Made by a program: the position numbers and the translations under genes
The notes under the pieces: model-generated
The model's input: only the letters and a program-made list of their open reading frames with translations
The model's database searches: none
Told to the model about the DNA's origin: nothing
In this document: positions 22,938-35,030 of the stretch, piece by piece
Layout of the letters: every line of letters begins with the position of its first letter
Position numbering within the stretch: the first letter of the stretch is position 1
Assembly (NCBI RefSeq): GCF_031755915.1
Contig: NC_083388.1
Location: 19,060,001-19,124,000, forward strand
Reading direction: 5' to 3'
Length of the DNA stretch: 64,000 nt
Source: Ziziphus jujuba
Lineage: Eukaryota; Streptophyta; Magnoliopsida; Rosales; Rhamnaceae

Positions 22938-23137
22938 AATGACAAAAAAATTGTCCTCGTCAAGAAGATGATTCGGTTAAAAGAGAAAGAAGAGAAAAAG
23001 GCAGAGAAAGGAGTGATAGAAATGGTGGTTGAATTAATTAGAGTAGATAATGATGTTGGCGTCGTCCATTGCATCGGTTGGAATAATTGGAATTCTACTG
23101 TGTCTATACAATTAAAGTCTTCGTGTGAAATTTTGTA
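22938..23137 (+). pseudogene. CYP714 relic: promoter and truncated exon 1
   Basis: The conserved CYP714 upstream element is present in damaged form (GACAAAAAAATTGTCCTCGT at 22938), followed by a GA-rich leader. An ATG at 23022 opens MVVELIRVDNDVGVV..., which corresponds to MVVEFELIKMLASSIAVV of gene A after small indels. Similarity ends near LYN (about 23115), so only the membrane-anchor part survives. The counterpart in the other block is the triplicated fragment at 49422-49680. Confidence 0.75.
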
Positions 23138-23231
23138 AATTAAAACAAAAAAAAAACAAAAAAAAAAACAAAAAAAAGAAAAGAAGTAATAACAAAATTT
23201 TTTTTTGAAAAAAATGTAACAGTATTTGCGC

Positions 23232-23402
23232 ATGAAGGATATCAACATTGAATCGAAGGTTTTAGAATTATGTGATACTCGGACGGCAAGGAAAGTATTG
23301 GAGATGGTGAAGGAAATATCTATAAGTATCAAAGCTATCAGGACTAGGATTATAGGTCTGGTCGATCCAGTATCCTCCTTGATTCTAGATTCAATATATT
23401 AA
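23232..23402 (+). other. Unrecognised 56-codon frame, possibly transposon-derived
   Basis: ATG at 23232 opens a short frame (MKDINIESKVLELCDTRTAR..., stop TAA 23400-23402). A partly deleted copy lies at 49985-50100. The ELCDTRTARKVLE stretch faintly resembles the region before the zinc-binding domain of plant LINE proteins, but this is weak. No start context or promoter supports translation. Most likely repeat debris. Confidence 0.3.
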
Positions 23403-24289
23403 GAGAGTTCAGCAGCATAACAGACCAACATTAGCAGTTATATAAAGAATAGCTTGCCCTTTCTGATGGAATGGGTTTGCTATTAAGCACAGCACCCAAA
23501 AAAAAAAAAAAAAAACCATCAACGGGATACAAACTTTAACTCCTGAGGACAGTCAGCATGAGCAAAATTAGTCAAATCATCTGGGAGGGGGTGTAGACCA
23601 TCGTCATCAAAATGAAAATTACAATTAAGATCAAGACTTTTTTTTTTTTTCCATTTTTTTTTTTTTAATGGCCAGAAGGTCAGTAGACAGAGCTGTTCAA
23701 CGATTGCCAGTAGGTCAGCAAGGACACTAGGAGAACCTCTATTCCAAAAAATTCAGCTGTTTAATGACCGTTCCAATAGGATAACTTGCCTGGACTTATA
23801 AGTTAAGTGAACTAGTCAAGCAATGATTCTAATATTTTGAAAAAAAAAAAAAACCAAAAAAATGGTCATTGAATAACTAGCTCCTTATTAGATGACTCCC
23901 TAGTCAATATTAGTGGCTGAGTTGGTGAGAGAGACTGAGAAGAGTGTCCAGCGGGCTGTGTTTCACACGTTAATGCTACATCTATTTGGTGTACAGAATT
24001 TCATTACTACGTATTAATCAACTGGACTATACATATATATGTTCCATATATAAACACTGATTTTTTTTTTCTTTTTTTGTATTGATATATATATATTGAT
24101 TAATAAATAACAATTAAGTAATTGAAATTGTTAGATTCAACCCAAAAAAAAAAAAAAAAATTGAAATTATTTTATAAATACATAATCGTTCTCGTGATCG
24201 TCATATCCAACTTTCTTTTCATTAATGAGAAGAAAAAATGAATAACTTGATTGCTAAAGGTATGAAATAACGTTGGAAAAATCAAAAAG
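23403..24289. other. Spacer, low complexity, shared with 50100-52330
   Basis: A-rich and T-rich runs, no gene seen. Blocks (for example GATGACTCCCTAGTCAAT near 23893 and CTACATCTATTTGGTGTACA near 23977) recur at about 50736 and 52122, but the second copy is interrupted by the GGATT element at 50868-51955. Confidence 0.5.
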
Positions 24290-24760
24290 GCTAAAATGAG
24301 GCAGCCATCAGATTGCCACCGCTGTCCCGATCGAATTGACACGCCGACAACACCGCTCACCAACCTGCAGGAAAAATTGCTCCATCCGTCAGCATTACAA
24401 TTTGTAGTACTGACCAGCCAAAGGTGGCAAACTCTGCACAAGCACAACTTCATGTGAAACAGGGACCACAGGTTTTGTAGCGTTCAAAAAAGAAAAAAGA
24501 AAAAAAAGTCAAGTGCAGATTAATCACACTGACACTGTCTCTTGGGCTCACATCCGTACTACGCAAATCACCATGGATAATAAGCACTACCCTATTCCAA
24601 ATTGCCCAACAAAAATGCGCAAATCTTTTCTATTAGAACTACAAAACACAAACTCTTCAAAATACGATAAATGCATCCTAAGAAGATCCATTACAAAATC
24701 CACATCCTTCCAAACCAACCTTGCATTGGTACAATCATGCAAGTTTTTACATCCATTTTC
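24290..24760 (-). mobile_element. LINE relic: C-terminal zinc-binding and RNase H-like region
   Basis: Read on the minus strand and allowing frameshifts, the segment gives DFVMDLLRMHLSYFEEF, then FCWAIWNRVVLIIHGDLRS (the WAIWN...IHG signature that follows the RT zinc-binding domain in plant LINEs), then PPLAGQYYKL, as at the start of the RNase H-like domain. Several stops break it. A diverged copy lies at 52440-52640 plus 53257-53450, so insertion predates the block duplication. Confidence 0.6.
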
Positions 24761-24932
24761 GCATCCAAAATTTTATTACTTTGTATTTATTTGATAATTT
24801 TGCATTATTCAACTGGGACAATGTTACATATATAAATATTGATTAATGGATACCAAATTTAGCATATAAAATAGCTTTCTTTTTTCCAAATTTGAAAGGA
24901 AAAAAAAAAAAAAAAAGGAAAAAATATGCAAT

Positions 24933-25043
24933 GACAAAATTGTCCTCGTGCATTGTATCTATATATTAATGTAACATCTGAAAGCAAAGATGATTCCGTA
25001 TAGAGAAAAATAGAGAAAGAGACAGAGGAGAGGAGAGGTAGAA
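24933..25043 (+). promoter_or_regulatory. Conserved proximal promoter of CYP714 gene A
   Basis: Holds GACAAAATTGTCCTCGTG (24933-24950), identical upstream of all four gene copies and centred on the inverted pair GACA-N4-TGTC; a TATA-like CTATATATTAATG near 24959; and a GA-rich leader before the ATG at 25044. Confidence 0.65.
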
Positions 25044-27147
25044 ATGGTTGTTGAATTTGAGTTGATAAAGATGTTAGCGTCGTCCATTGCAGTGGTCGGA
25101 CTGATAGGAATTGTGGTGCGTCTATACAATGTTTCGGTGATTAGACCAAGAAGACTCCGATCCTTGTTAGCCAAGCAGGGCATCAGCGGACCACCATCCA
25201 CTCTTCTTCTGGGAAATATTATGGAGATCAAGAAATCTCGAGCTCGAATCATCTCCGGCCTCGCTCCTGCCGGCGAATCCCCTGCGGACCACAACTGCTC
25301 CGGTGTTCTCTTTCACTTTATTGAGCAATGGAGCAACAAATACGGTACAATCTATATCTATATATATATATTATATACATAGATAATGAGAAAATTAAGT
25401 ATAGTCTTGCACATAGTAGATACGTGCATTTGCACTAGCTAGTCCAAAAGTCTGATCATGGTCTCCTGGATTGAAAAAGACATGTGAAGAACGAATATTA
25501 TATACAGAATTAATTTTCTGCAGGGGTTTCCATTTTTATATATTGAGATGGTTATTTTTGACAAGTGCAGGTGATATATTTGCTTTTGCTCTCGGTAACA
25601 CCCAAGTATTATGCGTGAACCAACCTGAGATGGTGAGGGAGATAACAACTTGTACATCTTTGGACTTGGGAAAACCTTTATACCAATTCAAGGACCGTGG
25701 TCCTTTACTTGGTCAGGGAATTCTAACTTCAAATGGCACTTTCTGGGCCCATCAGAGAAAAATTCTTGCTCCTGAGCTCTACATGGACAAGGTTAAGGTA
25801 TATACATGTTTATCATATGCATATAGAGAGTTTTGATATTATAACTTGTTCAAAAAATTTTTAATCAGGGAATGATGAGCTTAATAACAGAGTCTGCAAT
25901 CAATTTGGTCAATTCTTGGAAGAGTATAATTGAGAAAGGAGGAGGAACCGCAGACATTAAGATAGATAACCATATGAGAAGCTTCTCTGGAGATGTTATC
26001 TCAAGGGCATGTTTTGGAAGCAATTTTTCCAAAGGGGAAGAGATTTTCCACAAACTAAGATCTCTACAGGAGCTTATGTCCAAGAAAGGCTTCTCCGTTG
26101 GCATTCCAGGCATCAGGTCAATTAAATGACTAAATGCATGAATTTCTTCGGTACTCAGTAACTTCATCAATCTTGAGCAAAACATTATAAAATCTGTAGG
26201 CTCTGTCATTATATTTAGTTGATTGGTTTGCAGATATCTTCCTACAAAGAGCAATAGAGAAGCCTGGGCTTTAGAAAAAGAGGTGGCCAATTTGATATTG
26301 GAAGTGGTGAAGGAGAAACAGGAAGCTGGATACAAGAAAGACCTCCTCCAAATGGTTCTTGAGGGTACTAAAAATAGTGACCTTGACCAAGAAGCAACTG
26401 ACCGCATCGTAGTTGACAACTGCAAGAACGTATACTTGGCTGGCTATGAAACCACAGCAGTTGCAGCCACATGGTGCCTCATGTTGTTGGCTGCAAACCA
26501 AAATTGGCAAGATCGTGTCCGAGCAGAAGTCCTCCAAGTTTGCAAAGGTTGCAGTACTCCTGATTATGATATGCTCAATAAGATGAAACAGGTGCAGTAC
26601 AATGTTACTCCACTATTGTTTATAATTATACATATACAAACATTTTCACTTTCTAAATTTAGTCTTTATTAATTAGTAACATAAATTTGGAAATTGACTT
26701 TGCATATATACATATATGCAGCTAACAATGGTGATTCATGAATCATTGCGCCTTTATCCCCCGGTGACTGTGATATCAAGGGAGGTTTTCAAGGACATGA
26801 AGTTCGGAGACATCGATGTTCCAAAGGGTGTCATTGTCTGGACCATGATGGTGGCATTGCACACTGATCCAAAGGTATGGGGACCCGACAGCTACAAGTT
26901 CAACCCGGATAGATTTGCAAATGGGATAGCTGGAGCTTGCAAGCTTCCATATTTATACATGCCATTTGGGGTTGGACCTCGGGTGTGTCTTGGACAGAAC
27001 TTGGCCATGGTTGAGCTCAAGTTACTTTTGGCTCTAATCGTTTCCAATTTCTCCTTCTCACTCTCCCCCAAGTATATCCATGCGCCGGTTTTTCGATTGG
27101 TAGTAGAACCAGAACATGGACTTGATCTTTTGATAAGGAAGTTGTGA
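25044..27147 (+). CDS. Cytochrome P450, CYP714 family, gene A (intact)
   Basis: Membrane-bound ER monooxygenase. CYP714 members oxidise gibberellins (for example EUI/CYP714D1, CYP714A, CYP714B), and some oxidise triterpenoids (CYP714E); which applies here is not visible. Five exons: 25044-25344, 25571-25797, 25869-26116, 26234-26591, 26722-27147; phases 1,0,2,0; 519 aa. N-terminal anchor at about 9-27, then GPPSTLLLGN hinge. Oxygen-binding helix AGYETT 328-333, ExxR (ESLR) 385-388, PDRF 440-443, haem loop FGVGPRVCLG with C467. Every junction has GT-AG and the frame is uninterrupted, so it should be functional. Its upstream region (LINE relic, promoter) matches that of C rather than B or D. 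Introns are short, 71-226 bp. Confidence 0.94.
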
Positions 27148-27342
27148 TTGAACAGAAAGAGAGGTTGCGTAAATATAAAAGACAAATAGAGGTATCAAAC
27201 ATGTTGCTTGGAATAAAAGACAGCAGACTTTTTTTTTTTTTTTTTTTTATGTCAGAAGAGTAGAGACTGTTTACTCAGTAGGTTCGTCATTCAACAAAAA
27301 TAAATAAATAAATAAATAAATAGTGAATAGGTTGCTCAAGCC

Positions 27343-27381
<39 letters not shown>

Positions 27382-27897
27382 CGACGGTTTTCAATTTCAT
27401 ATGATCAGATGGATCATTGACCCACTGGGTCTATGCTTACCAATGTTATGTTATACATATCTTTATCTAATTCTAGCACGTACAAGTTTAAATGAGGTGA
27501 GGTGCAAGATGTCCCGATGAAGGATTTATTATTTTAAATAGGTTGTTTTTTATTGAAAAATAAATAATTTTAAATTTTATTATCAGTTTATGAATATTTA
27601 TTGATTTAAAAAGAATTTCATGTTTTACTTCTTGAATATATGTATGACTTATAAAATAGGCAATACCAATTAATGTTGATCATTATCTAGATGATAATTT
27701 TGTTTTAGGAACTGTTCCCCCACAAAAAAATTACTGGTTTGGGCATAACACCAAGAATTTTACCGAAATTATTCCAAATTACAACACCTATTCCATCCAT
27801 ATAAAAATCCATTCAAAAGGTACCATCTACATTGATTTAGATGTTGTAGGTCTCCAGCATTGAGAGGGCCTAACGGAAGCATGCTGGCCTCAAGATA
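27148..27897. other. 3' flank of gene A with remnant of the shared LINE tail
   Basis: AATAAA at 27212 is a candidate polyadenylation signal. An AAAT microsatellite (27298-27320) and TA run (27351-27377) follow; the AAAT tract also lies behind B, C and D. At about 27730-27800 a short piece (GGTTTGGGCATAACACCAAG) corresponds to the RNase H part of the LINE tail found behind B (40866-41260) and C, largely deleted here. A 130-bp segment near 27600-27730 is repeated in degraded form at 30340-30735. Confidence 0.5.
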
Positions 27898-29815
27898 TTG
27901 GATAATATGCAAAAACGTATTTAAAATTGGAGACTTGGATAAAATGGAAGAGGTAAAAAAGAAGAAGAATGGCCAAGACTAATTCTAATTTGAAGGAAGA
28001 GAAAAGCTAAAACATAAAGAAGGAATGCTCGTTATTATAGCTCTTTCTAAATTATCTAAAGTAAGTTGGTACAAGCCTATACATAAGCTTAAAAGAGATG
28101 GTTCAAAGTAACAACCGCCATATACTTTGCTGTTTTCTTTTCAATACCTGAAAAATTACAGCTCATATGAGTACACATGTCAACCTATCAATTATCTACT
28201 CAATACATTTAAAGCTAGCTTATGTGTGGCAACTTGCTATGGTTTTAGTAAACAATTTGACTTCCTTATATTAATTGCAATATACATGTCAATGTTTTAC
28301 TCTCGTAATCATGAGAAGTATCCAAATCAAACTTTTTCTTATGCTGCCGACTTTACTACAAAATTATAAATTATTTATTATTTACTTTTTAAAAACGATT
28401 TCAATTTGTAATTTTGGCTTTGTAAAAATGTTTGCCAGTGTTGACAAATTCAAATTTAATTTTTTCTTCTTCGATCAACTATCCAATTTAATAATGTCGA
28501 ATTTTTATATACTTTGTCCTACTGTGGGATATGAGAAGTTTTGCCATTTCTATTGAAGATAATGCCACGGTCTTTTACTTCTTTGATGATCAAAAAATTA
28601 GTTTTGTACCCAAACAAAATAAATATCCTAAGATGCATGTGCGATCATATACAAAACAAAACCTGTTCAGTTACTATTTGTATATCCAATAAACTTGTTA
28701 TATGCTTCTTTGGCATACTTAATTCCAAACTTTCTGATATCTTATAGATAGTGAAAGATTTTCTTTGCTGCTATGGTGATTTTTCCTTGGCTCGTGTATG
28801 AATTTGGAAACATAACAGCAAAAATAATATCTGCTCTGATATTTGTTAAAGAAATGAGACATCCAACTAAACTTCTGTTGTTTTTTACATCAACCTTTTC
28901 TGCACCATCATCCTTATGCAGCTTCCCATTTAACATCATTGGTGGAGATACCAGTCTATCAATTGGATGTCAAATCCACCTTCCTTAATACAGAACTCAA
29001 AAAAGAAGTATACATGAAATAACCTATGGGTTACTCCATCAAAGAAAAAAAAAAAAAAAAAAACAACAAAATTTTACAATTAAAAAAGATACTATATAAA
29101 CTAAAATAAGCACCACGAGCTCGGAACAGAAAAATTGATTCATATTTTAAACAAAATAAATTTCAATGGAGTTCAAATATAAACCTTTTTTATACGTCAA
29201 AAAGAAAATACATAAAATATTCTCATTGTTTGCTTATATGTTAAATTAAAAATTGTTTGGTTATAACTGTCATGGATTTTTTATGAAGGAATTAAACCAG
29301 ACTCTCATACTAAATTTTTTGGATAATATGATTTAAAATTAAAAACTTGGATAAAGTGGAAAAGGTAAAAGAAATGGCTGAAACTGATTCTAATTTAAAG
29401 GAAGAGAAGAGTTAAAAAAATAAAAAAGAAATGCACGTTATTATAGCTTTTTCTAAATGATTCAAAATAAGTTGGTACAAGCCTATATATAAGCTTAAAA
29501 ATATATAAGCTTAAAAGAGGCGGTTCAAAGTAACAACCGCCATATGCTTTTCTGCTTTCTTTTCAATACATGAAAAAATACAGCTCATATGAGTACACAT
29601 GTCAACCTGCCAACTATCTACTCAATACATTTAAGGCTAGCTTACGTGTGGCAACTTGCTATGGTTTTAGTAAACAATTTGACTTCCTTACATTAATTGC
29701 AATACACATGTCAACGTTTTACTCTCTTAACCATGAAGTATCCAAATCAAACTTTTTCTTATGCTGCCGACTTTACTACAAAATTACAAATTATTTATTA
29801 TTTACTTTTTTTAAC
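27898..29815 (-). mobile_element. Degenerate copia retrotransposon fragment between direct repeats
   Basis: Two direct repeats of about 480 bp (27898-28385 and 29319-29815, sharing GTTGGTACAAGCCTATA and GTGTGGCAACTTGCTATGG) flank about 930 bp. On the minus strand the interior shows the copia RT to RNase H linker, KLHKDDGAEKVD...RSLVGCLISLTN (28939-28742), and near 28500 the C-terminal SHSRTKYIKIRHY...FVNTGK region, with stops and frameshifts. The repeats are probably LTR remnants, but clean TG/CA borders and a target duplication are not evident. Absent behind genes B, C and D, so it entered the A spacer alone. Confidence 0.6.
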
Positions 29816-29829
29816 ACAAGAAACATGAG

Positions 29830-30270
29830 CTTCCCAAAAAATTCGCATGATAACGGCTACTCCAAAAGATGATGAATAGAGACAGCTTGTTGACCATGCA
29901 AGATTGAATATCTCTTGTTCGATCCAATCCAAATGGCCCACGCAAACGAAACAAAATCTGGGCACATCAAAATTCTAAGAAACCAGTGTACAAATGTCAG
30001 CAAAAGATCCAAAGAAGAATCCTTTCAAAAGACCATAAAATTTAGTTTCCTTCCAAACTTCTTTAGCTTTAGAGCACTGCCATAGAGCATAAAACCATCT
30101 TGCTCCATTAAACCACATAATTCACACTTACCTGACTTCAACACTTTTCTCCTAAAAAAGATTCCAAGAACAAGGAAAAATATCATGGGAGGCTCTCCAA
30201 CGAGAAAAGCTTTATTTTATTTGGGATAACTGATCTCAATAACACCTTCCACAAGGTTGAGAAAAACCAT
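29830..30270 (-). mobile_element. LINE relic: reverse-transcriptase zinc-binding domain
   Basis: Minus-strand translation, with one frameshift, gives KCELCGLMEQDGF then FYALWQCSKAKEVWKETKFYG, the CxxC...HxxxxC...A..VW pattern of the zinc-binding domain at the end of plant non-LTR retrotransposon proteins. Downstream in the same sense it continues toward FVCVGHLDWIE. Multiple stops; no promoter or intact frame. It lies directly against the copia fragment. Confidence 0.6.
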
Positions 30271-32649
30271 TACTTGAAGCACCTGGATAATTCTTATTAA
30301 CTTTAAATAGCTACATTACTATATGATAATATTAGTTTAATTTAAAAGAATTTCATGTTTTTACTTATTATATGTTGTTATAAACTGATTGAAACTTAAC
30401 AAGAATATAAATTACACAATAAAATATAAAACATAAAGAAAATAGAGAAATCGAAAATATTTTCTATTCTTATTATTTGTATGTAGCCATCATCATAAAG
30501 CCACTATGTATAAGCTCACAAAGGTCATCGTTTAAAGCGATACAAATGACTAATAATGATAAAAATTAATAAAATATAAGATGTTACATAGATTACAAGA
30601 ATTATGCATCTATACATAAATGATAATCAATATAGGAGTTTTATTATATTGATGGGTTTTTATAATATTTATAATCAATGGTGGTCATTACCTAGTTGAT
30701 AATTGTGTGTTTAGTGACTGTTTTTCTAAAAAAAGAAAAAAAAATGTTTTTGAGCAGTAGTTACATTGAATAGCTACTTTACTATCTGCTACAAAATGAA
30801 ATATTAATATCAAATGTCTTCTATGTATAGCCAAAAAAAAAAAAAAAAAAAAGGAAGAGTTTGAGTTCAGTTTAGGTGTTAAAAAAAAATGGCTTCATAT
30901 ACCCATATTTCGAAAAAGGGTTAGATTATTTTTTTTATTTTTATTTTGTATATTAGAAAGGCGTTGGAATTGAGAAAATATAAATTCTCAAGCCAAATGT
31001 TTCCTAATATGTATAATAGATTTTTTATATGCTATATATATATATATATATATTTGTATATTTAATCAATTATTAATTTATATTTTCATTGGACTAAAGG
31101 ATTTTATTTTATAAAAAAAATATTATTTTGTGCATTTAGCAAAGTTATTATAATTTAGTATATAACAAGAGGAAAAAAATTTATGAAACATTGTTTTCAA
31201 ATTGGGTTTAATATTTGGAAGCCTTTTTATGGAATTACGTTTCGGTTTTAATATAAATAATAAAATATTCTAGTTTATAGTGAAATAAGTTATTTTCTTT
31301 TGATATTATTTTAATTTGTAAATTATAGTGTACGTTCAATTTTCAATTCACTTTTCTTTTTTCCCTCTAAAATAATCGTTTCTAGCTCAAACAATCTCTC
31401 CTTAAGATTTACAACCCCTCTTTGAGATCAGCATATTTTCTTTCTTTTTATATATTTGTGTTTCTGTTCTCTCAACCCAAACAACCACTGCTTCAGATTT
31501 ACAGTCTCTTTTGAGATTTACTTACAACATATTTTATTTCTTTTTATTTATTTGTGTTTCTATTATCATCTTTTATATGTATTTTTTAAATTTTGATTGA
31601 TTTATTTGTGTGGCTAGTTTAGTAAGTTTAAAAACTTTTGACCGAATTTTTAATTGTTGAAAAGAATTATTTGATGTTATTTCGTGGTTTTGTTAAAAAA
31701 AAAAAATTAACAATATATAAGACTACGTGAACGGAATAAATTACCATAACTTATTTAAAATGTAATAAAATGATTTGTACAATGGATTTCATTTGTTGGT
31801 TAATTCCGTACAAAGGGAATTTATATATGGCTGTTCTGCTACAGAGACTGAGAGTACCACATATAAAATATATATGTGCGTTTAATGTCCTGCAACATAC
31901 AAGTGCATATAAAATGGTACTTTGCATTTCTAGGGTATTGTTTATTTGTGTTTTTTTTTTTTTTTTTAAATGTTAAGGGAAAATTTCATTTGCATCCTTT
32001 CATCTTTCATTTAGTTTTTTATATTTATAAAAACAAATGTATTTGTTAGTTTATGTTAATTTTTACGAATTGATTTTAAGAATTAAAAACAAAAAGAAAG
32101 TTAAAAATGTATATTTTATAATTAATAACATTGTAAAAATACAATTTTGATATTTAACTGTTAAAATTAATCTGATAAAAATTTAAAAAAATTGGTATAT
32201 TAGTTAGTTTTAATGGTTTAAGAAAACTAAAGGAAGATATGATTTTTCAAAAATATAAAATTTGAATAAAATAATGATCAAACTAAAAGAGTATAAATAA
32301 AATTTCTATTTTGTTAAAGAGCTCATCTTTAAAAAAAGGAGTTTCAATAGACATTTTATGTTGAATTTTTGTTATAAGAAATGGATTTAACCCTCTAAAA
32401 ATATAGAAATTCAAATCCATTCTTTATTATAATATTATATTAATTTATGCATTATAAATTCCCATGCCATTATTATATATATTGTTTAAAAGAGATTTTA
32501 GATAAAAATAAAAAGGAAATATAAATAAAGCAGTAAATCTTTATATATTAAAAAAATAAAAAGGTAAAAAAAGTACAGTTAGAAGACTTTTTAAAATTTC
32601 ACTCTCTATTTTGAAAAGATATTTTTTGTCATGGAAAATATACATGTTA
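30271..32649. other. AT-rich spacer between A and B
   Basis: No gene recognised. From about 30960 rightward it aligns with the spacers behind B (from 41270) and C (from 57390): a TA run near 31036, then the AAACAATCTCT(C/G)CTTAAGATTTACA block (31389, 41767, 57894), then GTTATTTCGTGGTTT. This shows the intergenic spacer itself was part of the duplicated gene unit. Confidence 0.55.
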
Positions 32650-32830
32650 TTTTGAAAAGTTATCTGAGGTTGGTGGAATGAAAGGAGAAATGAAACGGTG
32701 AAAGAAGAAAACTTACAAGAAAATTAAGCATAGGTAGAAGCGAATGCGGGCACAACCTCTAGCTAAGTACAACAATTATCACAATCTTTAGCATGGCTTG
32801 CTAGAGAGTGAGCTACCATATTAGCTTTCA
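32650..32830 (-). mobile_element. LINE RNase H-like C-terminal relic upstream of B
   Basis: The counterpart of the better preserved relic at 59671-59880, whose minus-strand frame reads KMVAHSLASHAIHCDNCCTW, a (N)xAHxLA...C...WLE pattern seen at the end of plant LINE RNase H-like domains. Frames are more broken here. Its presence upstream of both B and D links those two genes. Confidence 0.45.
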
Positions 32831-33084
32831 TGAATTTCTTTTCCTTTCTTCTTCACACAGTTTCTGACTTTATTAGTATTGGTAATGGTCCATTATTTGC
32901 CTATACGATCAAATTAGCCAATGGAGTTTCATCAACAGAGAAAAAATTCAAGTACTCCCAGAATATTAAACCATTCAGTACCCGTTTTGTGACATATGTA
33001 CTTTGCTTTCCACATCAGTTTCATTCTCTCTCACAACGCTCCCTTCTTCCTGTTTGGAACCACCTAACCCATTGTCTGCCTAAA

Positions 33085-33572
33085 CCGTGAACCCTAAACC
33101 CCAATCCTTTTCTCTACCTAATCCTAAACCCTAAACCTCTTCTCTGCCTGACCATTCTCTGCAACAAACACACTTTCTCACAAAGACGGCTCTCCCTCTA
33201 TACCAATCACTTTTATCAACTCACTTTCCATCAAAAAGCGAGACAATATCTAAATCATCCCAAAACCTTAAATTTTGTTCAACAAAGAAATAAATCAAGA
33301 TCAAAGTATCTTTAATTCTATATTATGGATTTTTAAATTAAAATATACAAAAGTAATAGTGCTTTTGCTTAATGATGCTTGTGGATGAGCCTAGCGTTGT
33401 TGATGAAAAAGAATTGGCTTGCGATTTAAAATTTGAACCTGATTTAACATATAAAATAGCTTGCTGTTTTTCCAAATTTGAAATTTTTATTTATTTTTTT
33501 TTTAAAAAAAAGTTTTATGGGTGAATGCGGACCATGAGAAAGAGTGATGGACTTTTGTTGCATTAGGGCAAT
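33085..33572 (+). other. Upstream region of B: telo-box-like CCCTAAA motifs and shared promoter blocks
   Basis: ACCCTAAACC occurs twice (around 33092 and 33124). Similar motifs lie at 60096, about 520 bp upstream of D. The block GCTTAATGATGCTTGTGGA (33367) is shared with 49784 and 60303. No gene seen. Confidence 0.45.
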
Positions 33573-33686
33573 GACAAAATTGTCCTCGTGCACTGTCTCT
33601 ACATTAATGTAACACGTTAGAGCTTCAGGAAGATGACTCGATAAAGAGAAGAATAAAGAAAGAGGCAGGCGATAGGAGCAATAGAA
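33573..33686 (+). promoter_or_regulatory. Conserved proximal promoter of gene B
   Basis: GACAAAATTGTCCTCGTG at 33573-33590, 114 bp before the ATG. The TATA-like stretch seen in A and C is altered here (CTCTACATTAATG). Confidence 0.6.
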
Positions 33687-34054
33687 ATGGTGGTTGAGTT
33701 TGAATTGATAAAGATGTTAGCATCGTCCATTGCAGTGGTAGGATTGATAGGAATTGTGGTGCGTCTATACAATGTTTTCGTGATTAGACCAAGAAGACTC
33801 CGATCCATGTTAACCAAGCAGGGCATCAGCGGACCACCATCCACTCTTCTTCTTGGAAATATTATGGAGATCAAGAAATCCCAAGCTCAAACCATCACCG
33901 ACCTTGTTCCTGCACTACTAGAATCGCATTGATAAATGACGCAATAAATGCGTCGCACAAAATAAATAACGACATATCGCACGATGTCGCCTAACGTCCT
34001 GTCGTTAAATCTATAAGACAACAAACGACGCAGTATGAGAGTCGCCTATCTTTG

Positions 34055-34340
34055 AGTTTTTAGCGACGCATATTTACTTTTAGTGACTCATTAATAGAGT
34101 CGCTTATTTAGCGACGCATTAATAGAATCGCCTATTTAGCGATGCATTAATAGAGTTGACTATTTAACGACACATTAGTAGAGTTGCCTATTTAGCGACG
34201 CATTAATAAAGTGATTATTTAGCGATGCATTAATAGAGTTAACTATTTAGCGATGCAATAGTAGAATCGCCTATTTAGCGACGCATTAATAGGGTCGCCT
34301 ATTTAACGACACATCGACACTTTTAACGATGCATTATTTG
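34055..34340 (+). repeat. 28-bp subterminal repeats of the CACTA element
   Basis: About nine tandem, slightly diverged copies of a 28-bp unit with the core TTTAGCGACGCATTAATAG. Scattered single GCGACGC / GCGTCGC motifs occur at the other end (36060-38345), in both orientations. Confidence 0.85.
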
Positions 34341-34639
34341 TTAATATGTCACCCCTTCTTTTTTTTATTTTTAATTTTTTTAAATTTTGTGAAAAGTGAT
34401 TAAAATAGTAAAAATATAAAAATAATTAAAATACAAAAAAACGAAAACTAGCTTCATCGAAAAAAAATAGAATACAAAAATTTTAAATAAATATTTTGTC
34501 ATAACAAATTAATTATCAAATAAATTAAATATCATCTCATTGACATATTTTTACATAATTTATAAGCTATTGTATTTTTCATAACAAATTTAATATTAAT
34601 TAAATTTCCATGAATACATATTCATTGAGATGGAAGTTG

Positions 34640-35030
34640 ACATCCTCTTGTTGACGATATTACATCCTCATACTGCATATGGAAACATTAAAAAAGTTAT
34701 TAGCACTTATACAAAATAAATAAAATATTAATCATTATTAAATTTGTAATTTAGTAAATGAAAATTTAAAGAATATTACTATTGTTCTTAAGATTTGACG
34801 AAGCACATTTCTCCCCTCACAGTCATTACAAACATAGTCACTCTCACATTTATCCTCAGTATCATTTTCATCGATACTTGGCAACTATATGACAAATGGA
34901 TTGTGAGCCATCTTTGTATCTCTAAGAACATCTTCTTCAACGAAAGTACGATATTGTGGTGAAGTTAAAACAATAGACCATCTTGATTTAAGTTGATCTT
35001 CAACATAAAATACTTGTTGAACCTAGCAAA
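34640..35030 (-). pseudogene. CACTA transposase-associated protein remnant (DUF4216-like)
   Basis: On the minus strand a near-continuous frame reads QVQQVFYVEDQLKSRWSIVL then TSPQYRTFVEEDVLRDTKMA and, after one stop, SIDENDTEDKCESDYVC. The QVFYVEDP..W.VVL pattern is typical of the DUF4216 segment located downstream of the TNP2-type transposase in plant CACTA elements. The catalytic transposase domain itself is not visible. Confidence 0.6.

Noticed and set aside
28127..28369. 80-codon frame and its copy at 29570-29872
   Set aside because: They lie in the direct repeats flanking the copia fragment and reflect repeat similarity, not a gene.
27898..29815. Complete LTR retrotransposon
   Set aside because: The interior is under 1 kb and only a broken RT/RNase H piece; no primer site, integrase or clear target duplication.
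34055..34340. CRISPR-like repeat array
   Set aside because: Units are directly adjacent with no unique spacers, this is a plant nuclear genome, and the repeats belong to CACTA subterminal sequence.
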